34,384 nt of DNA, taken from Bacteroidales bacterium. Lineage in GTDB: Bacteria > Bacteroidota > Bacteroidia > Bacteroidales > JAFGXI01. Where the stretch lies: NCBI GenBank assembly GCA_027064025.1, contig JAMOQL010000064.1:24001-58384 (forward strand). The letters run 5' to 3'. The position numbers and the translations under genes are program-made. The notes under the pieces were generated by a model that did no database searches, was not told the origin of the DNA, and was given only the letters and a program-made list of their open reading frames with translations. Positions within the stretch are counted from its first letter, which is position 1; each line of letters opens with the position of its first letter. This document shows, one piece after another, positions 16,207-25,130 of this stretch.

Positions 16207-17145
16207 TTAATTTTCTGAAGACTTAGTAAGCATTAATACAGAACCTATCCCCGTTGGAATAGCAATATTAATTAACCACAAAACACCAGCTGCCATAGCA
16301 ACTAAATGCAATTGATTTGTAAAATTCTGAAAAACTAAAATAGCAACAGAACCTCTTACTCCTAATTCTGTAATCGAGAAATGAGGAATAAATACAATAA
16401 TTAGATAGATAACAGCTATGGCAGATAAACTATACAAAAGAGGAATATTAAGACCAAAAGCCCATAATAAAAGTACGTATTGAATAGCAAAAACTACATA
16501 TCTAAAAAAACTTAGAAACAACACAAAACTTAATTCCGAAACCTTAAATTTACTCAAAAACCTAAGTTCATCAATGTATCTTTGATTAATAGATAACCAT
16601 TTAGCCAAACGTTTTATCCATTGAAGATTATAAAACAACAACAACATTATGTCCATTAACACAACAAGTGCGGCTATAAAGAAAGGCCTATATATAAGAT
16701 TATTAAAAAAATGAACTTGTTCAAAAATCACAATCCAAGCAAGCATCCCAGATATTAATGTAATAAGCACTTGCGATAAACTGCCCAACATTGTAGCTAA
16801 TGATCCCTTCACTCGATTTTTTTTGTTTAATACAAAAGTTCTCCCTACATATTCCCCTATTCTATTTGGTGTGGCCATACCAGAAGTTATTCCTATTGCA
16901 ATACCTCTAATAGCTTTGACTAATGAAACTTGCTGAATATCTTTTAACAAATACTGCCATTTAAACGACTCCAAAAGCCAATTAACAGGCATCAATAATA
17001 ATGCAAAAATAAAGAATAATAAATTTACATGTTCAAACTCATGCCAATTGACTTTTAAGGTCTTAAATATATAATAAATATAGCCATAAGAAAATAACAC
17101 TATTAATAGTTTAAAGACTAATTTGAATAGTTTATTTTTGTGCAT
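16207..17145 (-). CDS. Lysylphosphatidylglycerol synthase TM region / AglD-type membrane protein
   Basis: Integral inner-membrane protein of the UPF0104/AglD-like family (the membrane half of MprF), predicted to have seven to eight helices and probably to move or modify a lipid; no soluble synthase domain is attached. The start is set at ATG 17145 (312 residues, MHKNKLFKLVFKLL). The frame continues to a GTG at 17202, but a minus-strand TACATTTG promoter element at 17179-17172 would put transcription between the two, favouring the inner ATG. Visible features: GIAIGITSGMATPNRIGEYVG, the conserved Pro-Asn-Arg-Gly-Glu motif of the family near residue 80, and HFSITELGVRGSVAILVF near 255. Divergent from rsmA. 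Function inferred only from family. Confidence 0.82.
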   Translation of the reverse strand: MHKNKLFKLVFKLLIVLFSYGYIYYIFKTLKVNWHEFEHVNLLFFIFALLLMPVNWLLESFKWQYLLKDIQQVSLVKAIRGIAIGITSGMATPNRIGEYVGRTFVLNKKNRVKGSLATMLGSLSQVLITLISGMLAWIVIFEQVHFFNNLIYRPFFIAALVVLMDIMLLLFYNLQWIKRLAKWLSINQRYIDELRFLSKFKVSELSFVLFLSFFRYVVFAIQYVLLLWAFGLNIPLLYSLSAIAVIYLIIVFIPHFSITELGVRGSVAILVFQNFTNQLHLVAMAAGVLWLINIAIPTGIGSVLMLTKSSEN

Positions 17146-17171
17146 TAGGCTTTTGTAGAATAATTTGTATA

Positions 17172-17179
17172 CAAATGTA
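17172..17179 (-). promoter_or_regulatory. Promoter -7 element of the AglD-type gene
   Basis: Minus-strand TACATTTG matches TAnnTTTG and overlaps one side of TTTGTATACAAA, a 12-base palindrome (17164-17175). A TTG lies 14 bases further upstream, shorter than usual. The position argues for ATG 17145 as start codon. Confidence 0.4.
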
Positions 17180-17217
17180 GTAACTTTTTTTAACAAGGAC
17201 ACACAGCTATTGAAAAT

Positions 17218-17982
17218 ATGAGCGTTAGAGCAAAAAAGAAATTAGGTCAACACTTTCTGAACGATGAAAATATTGTTAATAAAATAGTAAGTGCTATTCT
17301 TGAATTAGAGGCTAAGAAAATGATTGAGATTGGCCCTGGAATGGGTATCTTATCAAAAGATTTATATCAAAAAGATTTTAATTTTTCTGCTATAGAAATT
17401 GATTCTGAATCTGTAGAATATTTAGCTAAAAACTACCCCAATATGAATGTAATATCTGGCGATTTCTTAAAATTAGATGCTCACAAGTTATTCGATGAAG
17501 ACACTTACATTGTAGGAAATTTCCCATACAATATTTCGTCTCAGATATTTTTTAAAATGCTCAAACATAGAGATCATGTGCCCGGCTTAGTCGGTATGAT
17601 TCAAAAAGAAGTTGCCGAGAGGATTCAAGAAAAAGCGGGCACTAAAACTTATGGAATTCTTAGTGTATTACTTCAGACATTTTACGATGTAGAATACCTC
17701 TTTACGGTTAACGAAAACGCTTTTACTCCCCCTCCAAAAGTAAAATCGGCAGTTATTAAGTTAACTAGAAACAATAGAAAAAATTTAGAATGCGACGAAG
17801 CATTATATTTTCGATTAATTAAAGAAAGTTTCGGCCAACGCAGAAAAATGCTCAGAGCATCTTTAAGGCAACATATCGGAAATATTACAGATTGTAAATT
17901 TTTAACAGAAAGACCAGAGCAATTGAGCGTTGATGATTTTATTCAATTAACTTTAGCAGTAGAAAAGTATCAAAATAAATAA
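17218..17982 (+). CDS. rsmA: 16S rRNA dimethyladenosine transferase
   Basis: Dimethylates two adjacent adenosines in the 3'-end hairpin of 16S rRNA during 30S assembly, using S-adenosylmethionine; loss classically gives kasugamycin resistance. The 254 residues match the family. KKKLGQHFLND at the N terminus is the RsmA hallmark, EIGPGMGILSKDL (38-50) is the SAM-binding loop, IEIDSES (59-65) the ribose-binding acid, SGDFLKLD near 80, and the catalytic NFPYNI at 101-106 (NLPYNI in most homologues). The C-terminal small domain includes FTPPPKVKSAVIKL and FGQRRKMLRASLRQ. It is divergent from the AglD-type gene, with only 72 bases between the chosen starts. Confidence 0.95.
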   Translation: MSVRAKKKLGQHFLNDENIVNKIVSAILELEAKKMIEIGPGMGILSKDLYQKDFNFSAIEIDSESVEYLAKNYPNMNVISGDFLKLDAHKLFDEDTYIVGNFPYNISSQIFFKMLKHRDHVPGLVGMIQKEVAERIQEKAGTKTYGILSVLLQTFYDVEYLFTVNENAFTPPPKVKSAVIKLTRNNRKNLECDEALYFRLIKESFGQRRKMLRASLRQHIGNITDCKFLTERPEQLSVDDFIQLTLAVEKYQNK

Positions 17983-17988
17983 TATAAT

Positions 17989-17996
17989 TATCTTTG
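17989..17996 (+). promoter_or_regulatory. Promoter -7 element of the M13 peptidase gene
   Basis: TATCTTTG, an exact TAnnTTTG match 45 bases before the ATG at 18041. It begins just after the rsmA stop, so the peptidase gene probably has its own transcript. Confidence 0.5.
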
Positions 17997-18040
17997 TAGA
18001 AACAACCTATATAGATTAGCGAATATATAAAACATGAACT

Positions 18041-20104
18041 ATGAGTTACTTTAAACTATTACCCTTATCGGCGGCTATTATGCTTTTTGCCTCGTGCGAA
18101 AATACAGCAGTTAAAAATGATACGGAAATGAAAGAAAAAACAGAAATTACAAAAGCTTTGGATAAAGCAGATATGGATTTGTCTGTAAAAGCTGGAGAAA
18201 ACTTTTTTGAATTTGCCAACGGTGGTTGGATAAAAGCCAATCCTGTTCCTAGCGATAAAACACAGTATGGCTCGTTTACAGTATTGTACGACAACAATCA
18301 GAAAAAATTAAAATCTCTTGTCGATGAATTGCAAAATGCTGAGAAATTAGACAACCCTGATGCTCAAAAAATTGCAGCAATTTTTAAAACAGGAATGGAC
18401 ACTGCAGCAATTAATAAAGCAGGTTTCGCTCCAATAGAAAAAGATTTGGCAGAAGTTGATGCCCTACAATCTAAAGAAGATATGATGAATTTGGTTGCGA
18501 AAATGCACCAATCATACAAATCTCCATTTTTTAGTATCATGGCTTCTCAAGACGACAAAAATAGTAAAATGGTAATTTTACATATGTATCAAGGCGGACT
18601 TGGAATGCCTGATAGAGATTACTATACAAAAGATGATGAACTAAGTAAAAAACTAAGAGTCGATTATAAAAACTTAATTAAAACCGAATTTACTCTTGTT
18701 GGAAACGATGCAGAAACTGCTGGGAAATTGTCTGACGAAGTCATGCAAGTAGAAACCACTTTGGCTAAAAACTCACTTACAAGATTAGAACTTCGTGACC
18801 CTTTTACTACATACAACAAAACAACAGTCGAAGAATTACAAAAAATGTCGCCTGCCATTAATTGGAACAATTATTTTAATAATATTGGTTTAACGGATTT
18901 AAAAGATCTTAATATTGGAACTGTAAACTTTATTAAAGAGCTTTCTAAGCTTATCGAAAACACCGACTTATCAGTTCTAAAAACCTATTTAAAATGGAAA
19001 GTAATTAACGGAGCTTCTTCTTTCTTATCGAGCGACTTCGAGAATGCAAATTTCGACTTTTATGGAAAAAGCTTAAGTGGTCAGAAAGAGATGAGACCAC
19101 GATGGAAACGTGTATTAGGTACTACAAATGGTGCGCTTGGCGAGGCTGTTGGTAAATTATATGTAGAAAAATATTTCCCACAAGAAGCCAAAGACCGAAT
19201 GGTAAAATTGGTAGAAAATCTTAGAACAGCATTCGAAGGTCGTATTAAAAATCTAGATTGGATGAGTGATGTTACCAAAGAGAAAGCTATTGCTAAACTT
19301 AAAGGTATTACTGTTAAAGTAGGTTACCCTGATAAGTGGAAAGATTATACAGACTTAAAAATTAACGACACTCAATCGTACTACGAAAATACGCAGCAAG
19401 CTATGCGATTTGCTTTTAATTTCAACATTAACAAAGTTGGTAAAGAGCACGATAAACTAGAATGGGGTATGACACCACAAACAGTAAATGCTTATTATAG
19501 TCCAAATGGCAACGAAATTGTATTTCCTGCAGCTATTTTACAAGCTCCTTTCTTTGATATGAATGCCGACGACGCTGTAAACTACGGTGCTATTGGGGTT
19601 GTTATTGGACACGAAATGACTCACGGATTCGACGACCAAGGTCGTAATTATGATATCGACGGAAACCTGAACAACTGGTGGACAGAAGAAGATGCTACAA
19701 AATTTGATGCTAAAACTAAAATTATTATCAACCAATTTAATAAGTATGTAGAGTTAGATAGTTTACATGTGAATGGCGAACTAACTCTTGGCGAGAATAT
19801 TGCTGATTTAGGCGGATTAAATATTGCCTGGGATGCATACCAAATGACTGAAGAATCAAAAAGCAATCAGAAAATTGATGATTATTCTCCCGCTCAACGA
19901 TTTTACTTATCGTATGCTACTATTTGGAGACAAACTATTCTTGACGAAGAATTAATTCGTAGATTAAAAGAAGATGTTCATTCTCCTGGTGATGCTAGAG
20001 TAAATGTTCCTTTATTTAATATCGACCGTGTTTACGATTTATTCAATGTTAAAGAAGGTGACAAATTATACAGGGCAAAAAAAGATAGAGCGTATATTTG
20101 GTAA
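18041..20104 (+). CDS. M13-family zinc metallopeptidase lipoprotein (PepO/neprilysin-like)
   Basis: Exported oligopeptidase of the neprilysin family, 687 residues. The N terminus MSYFKLLPLSAAIMLFASC is a lipoprotein signal with the acylated cysteine at 19; the next residues ENTA do not show an Asp avoidance signal, so an envelope-anchored protein is expected. The M13 N-terminal domain occupies about 45-430 (FFEFANGGWIKANPVPSD is the usual opening). The catalytic domain has NAYYSPNGNEIVFPAAILQ, the zinc motif HEMTH at 524-528, and ENIADLGG with the third ligand E585; the last residues end in YIW, a typical M13 C terminus. Likely role: degrading small peptides outside the cytoplasm. Own promoter upstream and a palindromic terminator downstream. 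Confidence 0.94.
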   Translation: MSYFKLLPLSAAIMLFASCENTAVKNDTEMKEKTEITKALDKADMDLSVKAGENFFEFANGGWIKANPVPSDKTQYGSFTVLYDNNQKKLKSLVDELQNAEKLDNPDAQKIAAIFKTGMDTAAINKAGFAPIEKDLAEVDALQSKEDMMNLVAKMHQSYKSPFFSIMASQDDKNSKMVILHMYQGGLGMPDRDYYTKDDELSKKLRVDYKNLIKTEFTLVGNDAETAGKLSDEVMQVETTLAKNSLTRLELRDPFTTYNKTTVEELQKMSPAINWNNYFNNIGLTDLKDLNIGTVNFIKELSKLIENTDLSVLKTYLKWKVINGASSFLSSDFENANFDFYGKSLSGQKEMRPRWKRVLGTTNGALGEAVGKLYVEKYFPQEAKDRMVKLVENLRTAFEGRIKNLDWMSDVTKEKAIAKLKGITVKVGYPDKWKDYTDLKINDTQSYYENTQQAMRFAFNFNINKVGKEHDKLEWGMTPQTVNAYYSPNGNEIVFPAAILQAPFFDMNADDAVNYGAIGVVIGHEMTHGFDDQGRNYDIDGNLNNWWTEEDATKFDAKTKIIINQFNKYVELDSLHVNGELTLGENIADLGGLNIAWDAYQMTEESKSNQKIDDYSPAQRFYLSYATIWRQTILDEELIRRLKEDVHSPGDARVNVPLFNIDRVYDLFNVKEGDKLYRAKKDRAYIW

Positions 20105-20125
20105 TCAAATAAGCTTCTTACATAA

Positions 20126-20161
20126 AGAAAGCCATTTCAGTTTAAACTGAAATGGCTTTCT
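20126..20161. terminator. Perfect palindrome between M13 peptidase and beta-barrel genes
   Basis: 36-base perfect palindrome (half-site AGAAAGCCATTTCAGTTT) between two convergent genes. The hairpin is stable, but neither side has a strong T tract. Most likely a shared bidirectional terminator. Confidence 0.75.
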
Positions 20162-20208
20162 AATTTCCAAACACATTCATCTTCATAAGAAAACTAAATA
20201 TGATTTTA

Positions 20209-21384
20209 TCATTTCTTCTTTCCTCGATAATAATCTAAAAGCCGCTCATTTAATATAGATACCATCGACTTATTTGATCGTTTAATAACTGTAAAATATC
20301 CACTAATAAAACTAGGAAAAGGATGCGGAATAACATAAAAATCTTGATTTCTGATACTAAAACCATAATTTGAAAAATCATTAGACTTACTATATACCGC
20401 CCTATCTGTTAATTGATTATCCGAATCCCTAGCGATCCCATTATGTCCAAAAATACTTGTTGTATCAATTGTTGTATAGCCCAATTCTCCTATTAAAAAA
20501 GTGTCTAAATTAAACTCAATAGCAGGATCTATTCTAAGGTCTTTATTGACAAAGACATTGGTATATTCTTTATTTCTAATTTTCTTAGTATCATAATTAT
20601 AAAAGAAATATACAGGACAAAAAGAAAATTCCGAAGCAAAAGCATCAACGATAGATTGATTCTGCTCATCCCTTTTTTTCTTCATCAGATTGACCATTAC
20701 AGTATCTCCCTTTTCTTGGTATGCAGCAATCTGCTTTTTATACCCTCTAAGTCGAACTAGCAATGCGGTTTTCTTGAGTGTTTGAATATTTTTTTGAGCA
20801 TAAACTTTTCTATTATCCTTTTCAGAAACCTTAAAAAGCCCTTTATCGATTAATAAACTAATGCTTACCTTCAAGCTTGGCCAAGCAGCTAATTTGGGGT
20901 TATTGATTGGATATTCATATGCTACACCAAGATTCAAGTGTGATTGCAATCGAAGATTAATTCCCGCATTTACCGATAAATACGAATTATAGCCATCCAA
21001 ATCTTCTATTTCGGAGCCATGACGTGTATTAGATTTTATAATAACCGAATATTGAGGTCCTACAGTAAAGTATACATTCTTCGAAAAACCCCAATAATAA
21101 TTTGCATTTAGAGAAACAAAGGTGTTATTATATTTTATATGCTTTACGTTTGTAGACGACTTTGTAAATATAGAACTACCTAAATGAAGCTGATTATTAT
21201 TTTTTAATAAATAAATAAGTTCGGCACCTGCTAAAGCATTAATATTTGAACTTACAGAAATAGAATCGGCTGGTGCTTTTAACATCGAATAATCACCACC
21301 ACCAAATAAAGCAAATTTAATTTCTGTTTGCGCATAAATACTTATCGATAAACTTAATAGAACAATAATATTAATAATCTTCAT
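20209..21384 (-). CDS. Secreted beta-barrel-like protein with uncharacterised C-terminal region
   Basis: Not recognised as a named family. From ATG 21384 (391 residues) it begins MKIINIIVLLSLSISIYAQ, a clean signal peptide; an in-frame TTG at 21411 would overlap the permease gene and bury the signal. Residues about 20-190 alternate hydrophobic and polar strands (FVSLNANYYWGFSKNVYFTV, SVNAGINLRLQSHLNLGVAY), like a small outer-membrane beta-barrel. The second half is different: a basic coiled segment (LKKTALLVRLRGYKKQIAAY) followed by FCPVYFFYNYDTKKIRN and mixed alpha/beta sequence to the end. From memory the second half resembles stand-alone Bacteroidota proteins of unknown function. It is last in a tight run after tgt and the LptF/G-type permease, which fits an envelope role. 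Confidence 0.75.
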   Translation of the reverse strand: MKIINIIVLLSLSISIYAQTEIKFALFGGGDYSMLKAPADSISVSSNINALAGAELIYLLKNNNQLHLGSSIFTKSSTNVKHIKYNNTFVSLNANYYWGFSKNVYFTVGPQYSVIIKSNTRHGSEIEDLDGYNSYLSVNAGINLRLQSHLNLGVAYEYPINNPKLAAWPSLKVSISLLIDKGLFKVSEKDNRKVYAQKNIQTLKKTALLVRLRGYKKQIAAYQEKGDTVMVNLMKKKRDEQNQSIVDAFASEFSFCPVYFFYNYDTKKIRNKEYTNVFVNKDLRIDPAIEFNLDTFLIGELGYTTIDTTSIFGHNGIARDSDNQLTDRAVYSKSNDFSNYGFSIRNQDFYVIPHPFPSFISGYFTVIKRSNKSMVSILNERLLDYYRGKKK

Positions 21385-21397
21385 ATTATAATTTTTA

Positions 21398-22477
21398 TTA
21401 TTTTGGAGCAATTTTATACAAAAATAAAGCTATTAAGCTATAAATAAAATTAGGAGTCCACGAACCAATAAACGGATTATATCCGTTACCTATTGTAATA
21501 TTTGTAGAAACTTGCATAAATAATATATACGAAAAACTCAGAGCAATACCCACACCAATTTGTATACCAATACCGCCTCGCCTTTTCCTCGATGACAAAG
21601 CAACCCCAATTAAAGTTAAAATAAAAGCCGAAAATGGATAAGCAAAGCGTTGATGCCACTTCACTTCAAGAGCAACTACATTTTCCGCCCCCTGCATTCT
21701 CTGTTTCTCAATATATCTGGTTAGCTCATGAATATTCATAGCATCTACAATATTTTCTCTCTGAGCAAAATCTTTAGGCAAAATATTTAATGTTGTATCT
21801 AGCTTATTACCTTTTATTATTTCATCGCCATCGTCATGAATAATTCTAATATAATAACGACTAGTTTGCCATTTCCCTTGTACAGAATCCCATTTCAATT
21901 GATCCGATTTCAATTTAGAAACTAACTTCCCATCTTTAAATTGTTCTAAAGTAAATTTATATCCTGTTTGATTTCTTACGGTATAAGATTGCAGATAAAA
22001 ATATTGCCCTGGTAATATTTGTTTATGAATATTTCGACTTCTGTTTACAATTCTATTTCTGATATAATGCTCCTCGAAATCGAGCCGTACTTTATTGGCT
22101 GGGGGAATGACATAATTATTTAAAAAAAAAGAAAATAAAGCAAGAACTGTTGCCGATATTAAATAAGGTCGAAGAAACCTATTAAAACTAATCCCACTAC
22201 TTAAAATTGCAATAATCTCTGTGTTATAAGCCAATTTTGAAGTAAAAAATATTACCGAGATGAATATAAAAAGCGAAGAGAAGAGATTAGCAAAATAAGG
22301 AATAAAATTCATATAATAATCAAAGACAATCGCATGAAATGGAGCATCTTTTTCAATAAAATCATCAATCTTTTCGGAAACATCAAAAACTACTGCAACA
22401 GTAACAATAAGCAATATAGAGAAAAAATAAGTCCCTAAAAATTTCTTAATGATATATAAATCTAGTTTCCCAAACAT
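21398..22477 (-). CDS. LptF/LptG-family lipopolysaccharide export permease
   Basis: Inner-membrane permease (359 residues) of the YjgP/YjgQ family, part of the LptB2FG ABC transporter that extracts lipopolysaccharide for transport to the outer membrane. Three N-terminal helices (FLGTYFFSILLIVTVAVVF near 15, then near 50-80 and 100-120), a periplasmic beta-jellyroll domain (about 135-265, including KQILPGQYFYLQSYTV), and three C-terminal helices with SSRKRRGGIGIQIGVGIALS are all visible. The domain order is complete. Sequence alone does not separate LptF from LptG, and the second subunit is not in this window. It starts 3 bases after tgt, so the two are co-transcribed. Confidence 0.93.
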   Translation of the reverse strand: MFGKLDLYIIKKFLGTYFFSILLIVTVAVVFDVSEKIDDFIEKDAPFHAIVFDYYMNFIPYFANLFSSLFIFISVIFFTSKLAYNTEIIAILSSGISFNRFLRPYLISATVLALFSFFLNNYVIPPANKVRLDFEEHYIRNRIVNRSRNIHKQILPGQYFYLQSYTVRNQTGYKFTLEQFKDGKLVSKLKSDQLKWDSVQGKWQTSRYYIRIIHDDGDEIIKGNKLDTTLNILPKDFAQRENIVDAMNIHELTRYIEKQRMQGAENVVALEVKWHQRFAYPFSAFILTLIGVALSSRKRRGGIGIQIGVGIALSFSYILFMQVSTNITIGNGYNPFIGSWTPNFIYSLIALFLYKIAPK

Positions 22478-22480
22478 AAA

Positions 22481-23611
22481 TTATAATCTTACGCCTAATT
22501 TTTTCACCATAATATTTTTCCACGCAATAAAATCGCCCTGTTCTATATGCATTCTGGCTTCTCCAACAAGCCATAAGTAAAAAGCTAAATTATGAATACT
22601 TGCAATCTGCATACCCAAAATTTCGTTAGATTTAAACAAATGCCTAACATAAGCTTTAGTATAAGTCGAATCTACATAAGATGTTCCATTAATATCTAGA
22701 AAAGAAAAATCTTTAGACCACTTTTTATTTTTAATATTGATAGTTCCTTCGGAAGTAAACAACATGCCATTACGACCATTACGTGTCGGCATCACACAAT
22801 CAAACATATCTGTACCCAATGCAATGCCTTCCAAAATATTAATCGGCGTACCCACCCCCATCAAATAACGTGGTTTATCTAAAGGTAAAATATTATTTAC
22901 AATTTCGAGCATTTCGTACATATCCTCTACAGGTTCTCCAACAGAAAGCCCTCCAATAGCATTGCCCATAGCGCCTTGTGAGGCTATAAACTCAGCCGAT
23001 TGCGCTCTCAAATCCTTGTAAGTACTCCCTTGCACTATAGGAAAATAAGCTTGTCTATGACCATACAGTGGTTCTGTCTTTTTATAATGATTCATTCCTC
23101 GCTCCAACCATTGATGGGTTAGGTGCATTGAATTCTTTGCATATTTATAATCACTAGGATAAGGAGGACATTCGTCTAAAGCCATCATAATATCCGACCC
23201 AATAATTCGCTGTGTTTCAATTACATTTTCAGGTGTAAACAAATGTTTAGAACCGTCGATATGCGACTTAAACATAGCACCTTCTTCTGTTAATTTTCTA
23301 TTTGCAGAAAGAGAAAAAACTTGATAACCTCCACTATCTGTCAAAATAGGTCTATCCCAATTCATAAACCGATGTAAACCGCCTGCATTTTTCATCACAT
23401 CCATGCCTGGACGTAAATATAAATGGTAGGTATTACCTAAAATTATCTGTGCTTTCACATCGTCTTTTAGCTCGTGCTGATGAACGGATTTTACCGAAGC
23501 AACCGTACCAACAGGCATAAAAATTGGGGTTTTTATTTCCCCGTGGTCAGTACTAATTGTTCCTGTTCTAGCTTTACTATTAGGGTCTTTCTTCTCAACT
23601 TTAAAAAACAT
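22481..23611 (-). CDS. tgt: tRNA-guanine transglycosylase (queuosine pathway) lacking zinc cysteines
   Basis: Exchanges guanine-34 for the preQ1 base in tRNAs for Asp, Asn, His and Tyr. The 376-residue TIM barrel keeps the catalytic machinery: TDSGGYQVFSL with D92, ALDECPPY near 145, FPIVQGSTYKDLR near 190, GGLSVGEP near 220, and MFDCVMPTRNGRNG with nucleophile D271. The usual zinc site is CxCxxC followed by a histidine. In this protein the aligned stretch reads NGTSYVDSTYTKAYVRHLF: the three cysteine positions are G309, S311 and D314, with only H340 kept. The subdomain is otherwise well conserved. Structural zinc is therefore probably absent. It heads a run with the LptF/G-type permease and the beta-barrel-like gene. 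Confidence 0.94.
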   Translation of the reverse strand: MFFKVEKKDPNSKARTGTISTDHGEIKTPIFMPVGTVASVKSVHQHELKDDVKAQIILGNTYHLYLRPGMDVMKNAGGLHRFMNWDRPILTDSGGYQVFSLSANRKLTEEGAMFKSHIDGSKHLFTPENVIETQRIIGSDIMMALDECPPYPSDYKYAKNSMHLTHQWLERGMNHYKKTEPLYGHRQAYFPIVQGSTYKDLRAQSAEFIASQGAMGNAIGGLSVGEPVEDMYEMLEIVNNILPLDKPRYLMGVGTPINILEGIALGTDMFDCVMPTRNGRNGMLFTSEGTINIKNKKWSKDFSFLDINGTSYVDSTYTKAYVRHLFKSNEILGMQIASIHNLAFYLWLVGEARMHIEQGDFIAWKNIMVKKLGVRL

Positions 23612-23661
23612 ATTCTCTCTTTTCCTATTTCTATTTAAAGATATAAAACAAACGCAATCTA

Positions 23662-23669
23662 CAAAGATA
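23662..23669 (-). promoter_or_regulatory. Promoter -7 element of the tgt operon
   Basis: Minus-strand TATCTTTG, exact TAnnTTTG match, 51 bases upstream of the tgt ATG at 23611, giving a leader of about 45 bases. The 308-base gap 23612-23919 holds this element and the oppositely directed one at 23853; nothing else is seen there. Confidence 0.5.
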
Positions 23670-23852
23670 AACTAAGAAAATGAATAGCACTGAACTTGAA
23701 CGTTAAAAAAACTTATCTAAGTATGATCGTTTATAATTATGGTCAGAATCCAATATTTTGTATGTATTTCATCGGCAAAAAAGTAAATATATACTGTAAA
23801 TAGCCAAATTTTTCATGAATAAATTAATTGATAAACTTTTGGATTTAAGACA

Positions 23853-23883
23853 TTGATTTAATAATAAATATTATCTATTTTTA
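23853..23883 (+). promoter_or_regulatory. Candidate promoter of the isocitrate/isopropylmalate dehydrogenase gene
   Basis: TTG (23853-23855), a 20-base spacer, and TATTTTTA (23876-23883), one mismatch from TAnnTTTG. The expected transcript starts about 30 bases before the ATG at 23920. Confidence 0.4.
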
Positions 23884-23919
23884 GAACTTAAATAAAAGAA
23901 CTTATAGAAAAAAGAAATA

Positions 23920-25110
23920 ATGAGAACAATTGTATCATTGCCAGGAGATGGCATCGGAAGAGTCGTATTAGACGAAACTATTAGAGTATTAAATGCTGCT
24001 GGTTTTAAGGCAGAATATGTTGAAGGAGACATAGGTTGGGAATTTTGGAAAAAAGAAGGTGAAGCTTTACCACAAAGAACTATCGATTTATTAGAAAAAC
24101 ACAAAATTGCTTTATTTGGCGCTATTACATCTAAACCAAAAGATGAAGCATTCGAAGAACTTGCTCCAGAATTTAAAGAAAAAGGTTTAATTTATGCTAG
24201 TCCAATTGTAAAATTACGTCAACACTTCAATTTAGATATTTGTGCAAGACCTTGTAAGTCTTACGATGGTAATCCTTTAAATTTTATCCGTAGAGCGGCT
24301 GATGGAAGCGTTGAAGAACCTCCTGTAGATGTAGTTATTTTTCGTCAAAATACCGAAGGTTTATATGGCGGTGTAGAATGGACAAATCCTAGCGAACAAG
24401 TTCACGATGCATTTATGACTCACCCTAGATTTGTAAAGAATTTTGGTTCTACACCAAAAGAAGACGTCTCTATCTCTACACGTATTTTTACAAGAAAAGC
24501 AACAGAAAGAATCGTAAGAGCGGCTTTCGAACATGCTAAAAATTACGGTTACAAATCGGTAACGGTTGCCGAAAAACCAAATGTAATTCGCGAAACTTCT
24601 GGAATGATGTACAAAATGGCTCAGCAAATGCAAGCGGCAGATTATCCAGAAATCGAATTATGGAATACCAATATCGATGCTCAGATGATGTGGTTAACTA
24701 AGAACCCTGAAACTTACGGCGTAATCGTTGCTGGAAATATGTTCGGCGATATTATTTCGGATGGTTTTGCTGGTTTAATTGGAGGTTTAGGTTTTGCTTG
24801 TTCTGCTCAAATGAATCCAGAAACTGGAGTTGCTGTATTTGAACCTACTCATGGCTCTGCACCCAAATATGCAGATTACGATACTTCAATTGTTAATCCG
24901 ATAGCTATGGTAGAATCAGCTTGTATGATGCTTGACCATATCGATGAAAAAGTAATTGCTGCAAAAATCAGAAAAGCAGTAGCTAAGGTTATCAAAGATT
25001 CAAAGGTACAGACTTACGATATGAAAAAAGTACCTGGTAAACCTGATGTTATCGAAAAAGGAGCTGCCTCTACTCAACAAATGGCTGATGCTATTATCGC
25101 TGAATTATAA
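23920..25110 (+). CDS. Isocitrate/isopropylmalate dehydrogenase-family enzyme, probably isocitrate dehydrogenase
   Basis: Beta-decarboxylating NAD(P)-dependent dehydrogenase of 396 residues. The opening SLPGDGIGRVV is the family loop. SPIVKLRQ (S94, R100), ICARP (R110) and FRQNTEGLYGGVEW (R142) supply the acid-binding residues and follow isocitrate dehydrogenase wording (LRQ, GVEW). Magnesium aspartates lie in NTNIDAQMM and GNMFGDIISDGFAG. THGSAPKYADYD near 310 is the nucleotide-binding loop. Two oddities: FRQN replaces the usual FREN, and KPNVIRETSGMM replaces the common KxNIxKxTxG. Isocitrate oxidation in the TCA cycle is the best guess; 3-isopropylmalate is less likely because no leu genes are nearby. 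It stands alone, ending at a bidirectional terminator shared with dnaK. Confidence 0.85.
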   Translation: MRTIVSLPGDGIGRVVLDETIRVLNAAGFKAEYVEGDIGWEFWKKEGEALPQRTIDLLEKHKIALFGAITSKPKDEAFEELAPEFKEKGLIYASPIVKLRQHFNLDICARPCKSYDGNPLNFIRRAADGSVEEPPVDVVIFRQNTEGLYGGVEWTNPSEQVHDAFMTHPRFVKNFGSTPKEDVSISTRIFTRKATERIVRAAFEHAKNYGYKSVTVAEKPNVIRETSGMMYKMAQQMQAADYPEIELWNTNIDAQMMWLTKNPETYGVIVAGNMFGDIISDGFAGLIGGLGFACSAQMNPETGVAVFEPTHGSAPKYADYDTSIVNPIAMVESACMMLDHIDEKVIAAKIRKAVAKVIKDSKVQTYDMKKVPGKPDVIEKGAASTQQMADAIIAEL

Positions 25111-25130
25111 TCATACTTTGTGACACAAAA

